A stretch of 8,076 nucleotides of DNA from JASMHC01 sp964453855. Its GTDB lineage: Bacteria; Pseudomonadota; Alphaproteobacteria; Rhodobacterales; Rhodobacteraceae. How positions within the stretch are numbered: position 1 is the stretch's first letter; the number at the start of each line of letters is the position of its first letter. Below are positions 1-5,124 of this stretch, one piece after another. Below the pieces are notes generated by a model. The model worked only from the letters and a program-made list of their open reading frames with translations, made no database searches and was not told the origin of the DNA. The translations under genes were made by a program, and so were the position numbers. The stretch lies in the NCBI GenBank assembly GCA_964453855.1, contig CAYVRN010000094.1:1-8076 (forward strand), written 5' to 3'.

Positions 1-151
1 CGACAAAGATGATGATCGCCGTGGCGACCGTGATGGTGATGACGAAGATGACGACGACGACGACGACGATCGTGACGATGACCGCGACGGCGACGACGAC
101 AAAGATGATGATCGCCGTGGCGACCGTGATGGTGATGACGAAGATGACGAC
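1..151 (+). repeat. Direct repeat, 55 bases, period 96, inside the Asp-rich tail
   Basis: Bases 1-55 recur without change at 97-151, an offset of 96 bases or exactly 32 codons, so the repeat keeps the reading frame. The repeated block encodes DKDDDRRGDRDGDDEDD. Perfect identity at nucleotide level, including third positions, points to recent in-frame duplication rather than selection on protein composition alone. The repeat may start further left, outside the window. Confidence 0.9.
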
Positions 152-211
152 CGCGAGGACGATGATGACGACCGCGAGGACGAAGATGACGATGATGACG
201 ACGACGACTAA
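2..211 (+). CDS. Asp-rich C-terminal tail of a truncated protein, probably a PepSY-like paralogue (5' end outside window)
   Basis: The frame beginning at base 2 is open from the window edge to a TAA at 209-211 and gives 69 residues, almost all Asp with some Glu, Arg, Lys and Gly. This matches the composition of the tail of the next gene. Alternative frames over the same bases give Met/Thr-rich products and are shadows. The 3' flanks of the two genes are also alike (both continue TAATCCT and then a T/G/C-rich stretch), so I infer that this is the end of a tandem paralogue with a secreted PepSY-like N-terminus upstream of the window. Residues encoded by 74-109 (DDDRDGDDDKDD) fit the spacing of an EF-hand calcium loop, but in such an Asp-rich stretch that may be chance. 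The function is unknown; the acidic tail would be expected to bind divalent cations. The N-terminal identity cannot be seen. Confidence 0.7.
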   Translation, partial: DKDDDRRGDRDGDDEDDDDDDDDRDDDRDGDDDKDDDRRGDRDGDDEDDDREDDDDDREDEDDDDDDDD

Positions 212-257
212 TCCTCGTCTTGTCAGGCAGGCCTCTGCCACGGCATAATCGAGCAGG

Positions 258-282
258 GCTGCCCCGTATTGCGCGGGGCAGC
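258..282 (+). other. Strong intergenic hairpin between the two acidic-tail genes
   Basis: GCTGCCCCG at 258-266 pairs perfectly with CGGGGCAGC at 274-282 around a 7-base loop. No T-run follows on either strand, so it is not a classical rho-independent terminator. It lies 46 bases after the stop of the first gene and 24 bases before the start of the second. It may be an mRNA-stabilising or processing hairpin, or a weak attenuator that sets the expression ratio of the two paralogues. Confidence 0.6.
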
Positions 283-306
283 TGAACCGCGTTTCAAGGA
301 AACACT

Positions 307-897
307 ATGCGTATTGTTAAACCGAAAACTCTACTTGCCGTGGGCCTTGTAGCTTGGGCTTCGCTCGCTCAGGCCGCAGAACCTGTAGACCGGATCATTG
401 CTTGGCTGCGGGATCAGGGGTTTACGGAGTTCGAAGTGGAAAAAACCTGGTTGGGACGCACAAAAATCGAAGCCCATGCAGACGGCCTCGAGCGCGAGAT
501 CATCATCAATACCCGCACCGGAGAGATTTTGCGGGATTACTGGGACATTGAAGATGCCCAAAAAGCTCAAGAATTTTTAAGTTTTGTGAATCCCCTCGCA
601 ACAGTCAGGGACTCATCTGGTTCGGGGAAACGTGCTTTGTTCGAATATCACGATGACGATGATGAAGATGACGAGGGTGATGATCGCGACGACGACAAAG
701 ATGATGATGCTCGTCATGACGACCGTGATGACGAAGACGACGAACAGGACGAAGACCGCAGCGGCTCAAATCGTTCGGACGATTATGACGAAGATAAGGA
801 CGAGGAGGACGAGGAAGACGAACCCGAAGATGACGACGAAAAAGACGACGAGGATGAAGAGGACGACGAAGACGAAAAGGATGACGACGATGACTAA
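307..897 (+). CDS. Secreted PepSY-like protein with long Asp/Glu-rich tail
   Basis: The product has 196 residues. Residues 1-23 form a Sec signal peptide with a KPK positive start, a hydrophobic core and a probable cut after AQA23, so the mature protein should be periplasmic or secreted. Residues 25-80 resemble a small PepSY domain, with an amphipathic helix (VDRIIAWLRDQGF) followed by strands ending in REIIINTRTGEILRDYW. PepSY domains are known from peptidase propeptides and membrane proteins, often with an inhibitory or binding role. After a linker (about 95-114), residues 115-196 are nearly all Asp and Glu with scattered Lys/Arg, probably disordered and able to bind cations. AAGGA at 296-300 lies 6 bases before the ATG and supports this start. 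The regulator gene follows after 36 bases on the same strand, suggesting one operon. The domain call rests on motif resemblance; ligand and role are unknown. Confidence 0.85.
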   Translation: MRIVKPKTLLAVGLVAWASLAQAAEPVDRIIAWLRDQGFTEFEVEKTWLGRTKIEAHADGLEREIIINTRTGEILRDYWDIEDAQKAQEFLSFVNPLATVRDSSGSGKRALFEYHDDDDEDDEGDDRDDDKDDDARHDDRDDEDDEQDEDRSGSNRSDDYDEDKDEEDEEDEPEDDDEKDDEDEEDDEDEKDDDDD

Positions 898-933
898 TCC
901 TTGCTTTGATTGCTTCCAAACGTCGGGGTCCTA

Positions 934-1461
934 ATGCGTCAGTATTTGTTTTTCGGTTTCATATTTTTTATTCAACTCGCCTGCGCGGTATTTTTCGTCT
1001 CTGACATCGTGATGACCGTGTTGGGCATCCGGGCCACACCGATTGCCTGGCAGGTCCGAGAACTTCTCGAAATCGGCGCCTCAATCGGTCTGATCCTTGG
1101 CGTGGTTCTAGGCGCAGTCGCACTTGCGAAAACCTATCAACGATCAAAAGCGTCCGAAGAAAAGTTGCGCTTGCTGTCCTCTGCGTTCGCCGAAGTCGTT
1201 GAAGAGAAGTTTCATGAGTGGCAACTGACCAAAGCGGAACAAGACGTCGGTCTGTTCCTTCTAAAAGGTCTATCTACGCAAGAAATCGCTGGGCTTCGGA
1301 ATACCTCGGAAGGGACCGTCAAAGCCCAGACCAATGCCATTTACCGAAAGTCCGATGTCACCGGACGACCCCAGTTTCTAAGCCTGTTTATTGATGACCT
1401 GATGGCTGACGTACCGATGCCCGAACGCCTAGAGGCGTCACCTGCCATTGCTGCAAAATGA
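934..1461 (+). CDS. Membrane-anchored LuxR-type HTH transcriptional regulator
   Basis: The product has 175 residues from the ATG at 934. A TTG at 910 in the same frame is possible, but it would add a non-hydrophobic MLPNVGVL leader; the ATG has a GGGG stretch about 5 bases upstream and begins directly at the first membrane segment. Residues 4-29 and about 47-67 are hydrophobic and likely span the inner membrane. Residues 68-96 form a charged, possibly coiled linker. Residues 97-158 look like a LuxR/GerE DNA-binding domain (LTKAEQDVGLFLLKGLSTQEIA, then TSEGTVKAQTNAIYRKSDVTGRPQ), although the usual E of the 'LT.rE' motif is shifted and VKxHxxxIxxKL is only partly kept. There is no receiver or autoinducer-binding domain, so this looks like a one-component regulator working from the membrane. 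Its place behind the secreted acidic PepSY gene suggests that it senses or controls that protein. Its stop lies 3 bases from the convergent tRNA-Leu. Confidence 0.82.
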   Translation: MRQYLFFGFIFFIQLACAVFFVSDIVMTVLGIRATPIAWQVRELLEIGASIGLILGVVLGAVALAKTYQRSKASEEKLRLLSSAFAEVVEEKFHEWQLTKAEQDVGLFLLKGLSTQEIAGLRNTSEGTVKAQTNAIYRKSDVTGRPQFLSLFIDDLMADVPMPERLEASPAIAAK

Positions 1462-1464
1462 TCA

Positions 1465-1551
1465 TGGTACGGGCGGCCGGACTCGAACCGGCACGGCCTA
1501 ATCGGCCTGGAGATTTTAAGTCTCCTGTGTCTACCATTCCACCACGCCCGC
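1465..1551 (-). tRNA. tRNA-Leu (anticodon UAA), CCA encoded
   Basis: Read on the minus strand the gene gives a full cloverleaf of 87 bases. The acceptor strand GCGGGCG pairs with CGCCCGU (G1-U72 is a wobble pair). The D arm contains GGAATGGTAGAC, the anticodon arm is GGAGA-CUUAAAA-UCUCC with anticodon UAA, there is a long class II variable arm around GGCCGATTAGGCC, and the T arm is GCCGG-UUCGAGU-CCGGC. Discriminator A and an encoded CCA follow. The long variable arm and A73 agree with leucine. It lies 48 bases downstream of pth on the same strand, so it may be made from the pth transcript as well as from its own promoter. Confidence 0.97.
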
Positions 1552-1566
1552 GCTGATATGGTCAGC
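1552..1566 (-). other. Short hairpin directly 5' of tRNA-Leu
   Basis: GCTGA (1552-1556) and TCAGC (1562-1566) form a 5-bp stem around a 5-base loop, touching the first base of the mature tRNA at 1551. It sits in the 48-base gap between the pth stop and the tRNA. It may help 5' processing of a pth-tRNA precursor. The stem is short enough that chance is possible. Confidence 0.3.
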
Positions 1567-1599
1567 CCTTAGATGCCGCAAGATTCGGGCGGATGCAAT

Positions 1600-2286
1600 C
1601 TATGATCCGCGGAATTTGTCAGCAAGTTTCTGCAATGCTGTTCGGGTATCCTCTGGCGCGATCGGCGTTTCTTGTAGTGCGGGGGAAATTTTCTTTGGCT
1701 GGCTATTCGACGACCGAGGCGGATTTACCCGCAGCGCGACCGCGTTCATGAACTTCCCGGTCTCGCCATTTGCCAACTCAGGTGCTCCGTCACATATCCC
1801 GCGCAGTAGATCATCCAGCCAATCCTGATCCGCTTTGGCGAAATCGTTTAGAACATACTGCGCGACGCGATCTTTGTGCCCCGGGTGACCAATGCCCAGA
1901 CGAACGCGGTGATACTCTGCCCCGATATGCTGATGGATTGACCGAAGGCCGTTGTGCCCAGCGTGCCCACCACCCGTCTTGACCCGCAGTTTTCCCGGCG
2001 CCAAATCCAGCTCGTCGTGAAAGACCGTTACATCATCCGGCGTCAGTTTGTAAAACCGCATCGCCTCGCCCACGGACTGTCCCGAAAGGTTCATAAAAGT
2101 CTGGGGTTTCAGCAGCAGGACCTTTTCAGAGCCCAACCGACCTTCACTGATTTCGGCCTGAAACTTGGATTTCCATGGGCCAAACCCGTGATCGTCTGCA
2201 ACACGGTCCAACGCCATAAACCCGATATTGTGACGATTGCCCGCGTATTTCCCACCGGGGTTCCCCAGACCGACCCAAAGTTTCAT
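1600..2286 (-). CDS. pth: Peptidyl-tRNA hydrolase
   Basis: Pth cleaves the ester bond between peptide and tRNA in peptidyl-tRNAs that drop off the ribosome, recycling tRNA in the cytoplasm. The product has 228 residues. Family motifs are present: VGLGNPG at 5-11, NRHNIGF at 17-23 with catalytic His19 (E. coli His20), PQTFMNLSG at 61-69 with Asn66 (Asn68), HDELDL at 90-95 with Asp91 (Asp93), and GGGHAGHNGL at 105-114 with Asn112 (Asn114). The E. coli enzyme has 194 residues; the extra 30-40 residues form a Pro/Ser/Lys-rich tail (about 188-228), a common alphaproteobacterial extension. The frame is open 19 codons further upstream, but the start at 2286 has GGAGG 4 bases before the ATG and begins exactly at the family N-terminus. 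tRNA-Leu lies downstream on the same strand. Confidence 0.97.
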   Translation of the reverse strand: MKLWVGLGNPGGKYAGNRHNIGFMALDRVADDHGFGPWKSKFQAEISEGRLGSEKVLLLKPQTFMNLSGQSVGEAMRFYKLTPDDVTVFHDELDLAPGKLRVKTGGGHAGHNGLRSIHQHIGAEYHRVRLGIGHPGHKDRVAQYVLNDFAKADQDWLDDLLRGICDGAPELANGETGKFMNAVALRVNPPRSSNSQPKKISPALQETPIAPEDTRTALQKLADKFRGS

Positions 2287-2351
2287 AATACCTCCGCAGG
2301 ATGTCTCTCGGGGCGGTATACTCATTGGGTCACGCGCAGGCAAACGTCCAG

Positions 2352-2564
2352 TTATTGGATAAAGCGACTGGTCAGACGGGTATGCAGCGAAGCAACGATA
2401 TTGCTGGCGGTCTTTTCAAACAGCGAATGCAAGAATGCATGCACAAGTGCTGCAATCGAAGCGCCGAACAGTTTTAACGTAAACCGCAGGGAAAAGCCCA
2501 TATTTTCAAAATAACCTTCGCCTACCGAAGCGGGGTGATTGGTAAAAAATCCGGTAAGGGACCG
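2352..2564 (-). pseudogene. Small DUF6356-like reading frame with no usable start codon
   Basis: On the minus strand a frame of 70 codons runs from just after two consecutive TAA codons (2565-2570) to a TAA at 2352-2354. It reads FFTNHPASVGEGYFENM, then FGASIAALVHAFLHSLFEKT and IVASLHTRL. From memory this resembles the small DUF6356 family (about 70 residues, with HPxSVGExYxEH, a hydrophobic helix with an HA motif, and LHxRM). The match seems to span almost the whole family, yet no ATG, GTG, TTG or CTG occurs in frame before the conserved HPASVGE. The first ATG is at 2501, would give only 49 residues, and lacks a well-placed ribosome binding site. Either the start has been lost, there is a frameshift (for example in the six-A run at 2544-2549), or a rare start is used. 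It lies 65 bases upstream of pth on the same strand. The family assignment is from recall, not search. Confidence 0.55.
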
Positions 2565-2641
2565 TTATTAATGTGTAGTTTGTTCGCGCATTGGGTTTCC
2601 TTTCATTTTGGAGAAAATGACATGAGATAACTGCCATGGCG

Positions 2642-2686
2642 TCCCAAATTTCGTTTTAATATGAGAATTTTTGGGATTCTGTCCCA
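2642..2686. promoter_or_regulatory. Candidate operator: repeated TCCCA/TGGGA sites before the Lrp-type gene
   Basis: TCCCAAA at 2642-2648 is the perfect inverse of TTTGGGA at 2670-2676, with AT-rich DNA between. A third copy, TCCCA at 2682-2686, forms a second dyad with TGGGA at 2672-2676. The sites start at 2642, 2672 and 2682, so they are spaced by multiples of about 10 bases and lie on one face of the helix. A TAATAT at 2657-2662 could be a -10 box, leaving a short leader to the ATG at 2690. Lrp/AsnC proteins commonly repress their own gene by binding several phased AT-rich dyads, so autoregulation is a reasonable inference. No clear -35 box is visible. Confidence 0.4.
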
Positions 2687-2689
2687 CTT

Positions 2690-3151
2690 ATGACAAATAT
2701 GATTGACGATTTTGACCGCAAAATTCTACGCCTCTTGCAAATCGACACCACGCTCAGCGTGGATGCTTTGGCCGAAAAAGTCGGGCTATCGCGGAACGCA
2801 TGCTGGCGGCGGGTACGCATGATGGAGGATGCGGGCATCATCACTGCCCGCCTTGCCTTGGTCGATCCATCAAAGCCGGATTACGGGCAATCTGTTATCG
2901 CCTTGATACGCGCCGGTGACCATTCGGCCGATTGGTTGGATAAATTCGAGCGCGCGATTAAGTCATTGCCAGAAATCATCCGCGCCTATCGGACGTCGGG
3001 TGATCTGGACTATGTGTTGCGGGTACGGGTCGCCGATGTCCGTGACTACGACCACTTCTATCAAACCCCGATCCGAGGGGTTCCGATCGCCAATGCCTTG
3101 GCAAGTTTTGCAATGCAGGAAGTGAAGGAAACCACAGCGGTTCCGGTTTGA
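2690..3151 (+). CDS. Lrp/AsnC family transcriptional regulator
   Basis: The product has 153 residues, the usual length for this family. Residues 6-60 are the winged helix-turn-helix domain (DDFDRKILRLLQ, then LSVDALAEKVGLSRNACWRR with the recognition helix at about 34-45). Residues 66-145 form the RAM ligand-binding domain, with the typical SGDLDYVLRVRV at 103-114 and the C-terminal SFAMQEVKETTAVPV. Members bind amino acids or related small molecules and form octamers that wrap DNA. A second ATG lies at 2699; the first is kept, although no good Shine-Dalgarno sequence is seen for either. The gene ends 13 bases from the stop of the convergent fusion gene and points away from the DUF6356-like frame and pth. 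The target and effector cannot be read from the sequence; self-regulation is likely. Confidence 0.93.
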   Translation: MTNMIDDFDRKILRLLQIDTTLSVDALAEKVGLSRNACWRRVRMMEDAGIITARLALVDPSKPDYGQSVIALIRAGDHSADWLDKFERAIKSLPEIIRAYRTSGDLDYVLRVRVADVRDYDHFYQTPIRGVPIANALASFAMQEVKETTAVPV

Positions 3152-3164
3152 TTTCACTGTTAGC

Positions 3165-4232
3165 CTAAGCCGACAAAAGCGCCCCTGCGATCATGTCAGC
3201 AGATGCAGCACTAAGGGCAACGGGCGTATCGTGCAGCATTGCCAGACGGGTCAAGGCTTGCATATCCACGTCGCCGCTATGGGTTTGCGTTGGGTCCGCG
3301 AAAAAGATGACCGCATCCAGTTCACCCGTCGCAACCAATGCGCCAAGTTGTTGATCACCCCCACGCGATCCGCGCTGCAAACGCTGGACCTGCAAATTGG
3401 GGGCTGTGTCCAATATCATCCGTCCGGTTCCCCCGGTGCAAATCAGACGATGCCCTGCCAGTTTATCAGCGTAGCGCGTGACCCAAGCCTTTAGGTGTGC
3501 CTTGCGACTGTCATGCGCGGCCAGTGCCAGCTGTAAAGGGCGGGCCGAGTGTTTGCGCGCATCCGATGTCATTGCCAGAATTGAACGGATTTGCGCTGCA
3601 AAACCCGGCTCTTTGGCTGGAAAGACCTCGGCAAAGGCGGCTGTTCCAACCGTGAACCCGGCTGCGCCAGCATTGGCACATGCCGCGACACGTTCTGCGC
3701 TATCGACGCTACCCGCCATGATTACGGGCTTTTCCACCGCCGAGCAGATTTGTCGCATCAACGCCGGAACATCGCCGTTAAATCGGTAGGCCAACAGATC
3801 CAGACCGTGAACGTGTTCCAATGCGGCCAACCGACGGGCGGAGTCGACAATTGCCTCGGCTGGTCCCTTCAAGACCGAAGGGTGATCAACGATTTCGCCT
3901 GGAAACGGATAGTAGCGGACGGGATGGCGGCGTGTGATCTCGGTGACCAAATCCGCTCGGGTGCCTCCCAGCAAACAATCCACATCCAGATCAACCGCGG
4001 CACGGGCCGAGGCAATCTCGCTGCTTTCATCAAGGCTCACAACCTCAAGATAAGACCGTCCACCGACCGATCGGATCGCATCGGCAACAGCTTTCAGCTC
4101 ATCAAAGGGTAAACCAACATCTTTGAAACCTATATGGCGAACGCCGCCTTCTAGGGCCTCGTCAACGCGCGCCCTTGCATCGGGAATGGTCCGATCATTC
4201 GATGTCAGCATCAGGATAAAATCAAACGCCAT
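3165..4232 (-). CDS. Fusion of a TIM-barrel-like domain with a methylglyoxal synthase-like domain
   Basis: The product has 355 residues. Residues 1-225 look like a (beta/alpha)8 barrel: HIGFKDVG (33-40), YLEVVSL (61-67), DCLLGGT (85-91), VIMAGSVDS (170-178) and GFTVGTAAF (192-200); the last two resemble phosphate-binding loops of HisA/TrpC-type barrels. I do not recognise its specific family. Residues 230-355 align well with methylglyoxal synthase, which turns dihydroxyacetone phosphate into methylglyoxal and phosphate: AAHD (238-241, E. coli His19-Asp20), TGGTG (266-270), GGDQQLGAL (291-299, Asp293 = catalytic Asp71), IFFADP (309-314, Asp313 = Asp91), and Asp323 (= Asp101). His98 aligns with Gly320; a His lies two residues earlier (318). 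E. coli MgsA is a separate 152-residue protein. AAAGGG about 7 bases before the ATG supports the start. The barrel may make or use a triose phosphate (inference). It follows rplY after a terminator. Confidence 0.82.
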   Translation of the reverse strand: MAFDFILMLTSNDRTIPDARARVDEALEGGVRHIGFKDVGLPFDELKAVADAIRSVGGRSYLEVVSLDESSEIASARAAVDLDVDCLLGGTRADLVTEITRRHPVRYYPFPGEIVDHPSVLKGPAEAIVDSARRLAALEHVHGLDLLAYRFNGDVPALMRQICSAVEKPVIMAGSVDSAERVAACANAGAAGFTVGTAAFAEVFPAKEPGFAAQIRSILAMTSDARKHSARPLQLALAAHDSRKAHLKAWVTRYADKLAGHRLICTGGTGRMILDTAPNLQVQRLQRGSRGGDQQLGALVATGELDAVIFFADPTQTHSGDVDMQALTRLAMLHDTPVALSAASADMIAGALLSA

Positions 4233-4286
4233 TACTGGACCCTTTCGGTAGCACTGCTCTTATCTAATCAACAAACTCACCTGCCT

Positions 4287-4320
4287 AAAACGAAAAACGC
4301 GGCCCGATGGACCGCGTTTT
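4287..4320 (-). terminator. Rho-independent terminator after rplY
   Basis: Bases 4294-4320 form a 12-bp stem with one mismatch (AAAACGCGG paired with CCGCGTTTT, extended by CC/GG) around a 3-base loop. Read on the minus strand it is followed by TTTTTCGTTTT (4297 down to 4287). It starts 29 bases after the rplY stop. It should end most rplY transcripts before the fusion gene, which starts 54 bases beyond the end of the U-tract. Confidence 0.92.
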
Positions 4321-4349
4321 AAAAAGATCGTCTGAAAGACGCTCGAAGA

Positions 4350-4979
4350 TTACTCTTCGCCGCCTTCTGCTTCACCTTCTTCACCTTCTTCGTCATCCGA
4401 CGCTTTCAGACCCGAAGGAGCCGAAATGTTGGCGATTACGAAGTCGCGGTCGATGGTCGGCTTGCAGCCTTCCGGCAGGACAACGTCAGAGATGTGCAGA
4501 ACGTCGCCGATGTTGGCATTCGCCAGATCGATCGTGATGTGATCCGGAATGTCGCCGGCCAGAACGTTCAGTTCAACTTCCGAACGAACGATGGTCAGAA
4601 CGCCACCTTTTTTGATGCCTGGGCATGTTTCTTCGTTGTCGAAGTTCACGTGAATGAACAGGTTGACACGCGACGTACGACGCAGGCGCATCAGGTCGAA
4701 GTGTGTCGGAAGGTCTTTTACCACATCGCGCTGAACGTCACGGCAGATCACACGTACGTCTTCTTCGCCTTCAACTTTCAGGTTGAAGAGGGTCGACTTA
4801 AAGCGTCCGGCTTTCAGTTTTTTCAGAAGCTCGTTGAACGGGATCTGAATCGAAAGCGGGTCTTTGTCACCACCAAAAACGACACCGGGTACCATGTTCG
4901 CACGACGTGCTGCGCGAGCGGCGCCCTTGCCCGTCCCCGCGCGAACCTCGGCGTGAAGATCAGGAATTGCTCCAGCCAT
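4350..4979 (-). CDS. rplY: 50S ribosomal protein L25 / general stress protein Ctc
   Basis: L25 binds 5S rRNA in the large ribosomal subunit. The product has 209 residues and is the long, two-domain Ctc/TL5 type rather than the 94-residue E. coli form. The N-terminal 5S-binding domain (about 5-97) contains GKGAARAARRANMVPGVV at 17-34 and VQRDVVKDLPTHFDLMRL at 82-99. The C-terminal TL5 domain (about 102-190) contains PGIKKGGVLTIVRSEVELN at 120-138 and IGDVLHISDVVLPEG at 157-171. The tail 194-209 is Asp/Glu/Gly-rich, as is common in alphaproteobacteria. The frame is open far upstream, but the ATG at 4979 has GGAG 8 bases before it and starts with the family MAGAIPDL-type N-terminus. A strong terminator follows. 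It diverges from the MFS gene. Confidence 0.97.
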   Translation of the reverse strand: MAGAIPDLHAEVRAGTGKGAARAARRANMVPGVVFGGDKDPLSIQIPFNELLKKLKAGRFKSTLFNLKVEGEEDVRVICRDVQRDVVKDLPTHFDLMRLRRTSRVNLFIHVNFDNEETCPGIKKGGVLTIVRSEVELNVLAGDIPDHITIDLANANIGDVLHISDVVLPEGCKPTIDRDFVIANISAPSGLKASDDEEGEEGEAEGGEE

Positions 4980-5000
4980 TGTAATTCTCCATAAGTTAGG

Positions 5001-5029
5001 GCGGACATCCTCCAAGGCTGTATGTCCGC
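5001..5029 (-). promoter_or_regulatory. Perfect 8-bp hairpin in the rplY leader
   Basis: GCGGACAT (5001-5008) and ATGTCCGC (5022-5029) are perfect inverse repeats around a 13-base loop. They lie 21-50 bases upstream of the rplY ATG and within the 145-base gap shared with the divergent MFS gene. It could be an RNA hairpin in the rplY leader (autogenous control by the ribosomal protein is known for other r-protein genes) or a protein operator acting on either gene. A TATACG on the minus strand near 5045 could be the rplY -10 box, which would place the hairpin in the transcript. The role is inference. Confidence 0.45.
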
Positions 5030-5124
5030 GTGAAGCCGCGCGTATAGACGGCTTTTCTTTGGATGAAAAGACTATTACCGAGCAGCAGCAGGAATATCCG
5101 ACATTTTCTTCAAAGGACACCCCA

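Noticed and set aside
1..211. CRISPR array
   Set aside because: Only two repeat copies are seen, they are coding, in frame and low in complexity, and there are no unique spacers.
9..248. Met/Thr-rich 79-residue open frame over the repeat region
   Set aside because: It is the shifted reading of the GAY codons of the Asp-rich tail; the Asp-rich frame agrees with the tail of the next gene and ends in a matching 3' flank.
605..919. Minus-strand 104-residue Arg/His/Pro-rich frame
   Set aside because: It is the antisense of the Asp/Glu-rich tail of the PepSY-like gene; such biased DNA leaves other frames open.
910..933. TTG start giving an 8-residue extension of the LuxR-type regulator
   Set aside because: The extension is not conserved-looking and the ATG at 934 has a better placed purine-rich site and starts at the first membrane helix.
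2287..2343. 19-codon N-terminal extension of pth
   Set aside because: GGAGG and the family N-terminus place the start at 2286; the extension covers the ribosome binding site.
5033..5055. AAGCCG/CGGCTT stem followed by T-rich DNA as a plus-strand terminator
   Set aside because: No plus-strand gene lies upstream for it to terminate, and the stem is only 6 bp.
5059..5124. TTG start giving a 22-residue extension of the MFS transporter
   Set aside because: The leader is polar and Gln-rich; the ATG at 5125 has a clear AAGGA site at good spacing.
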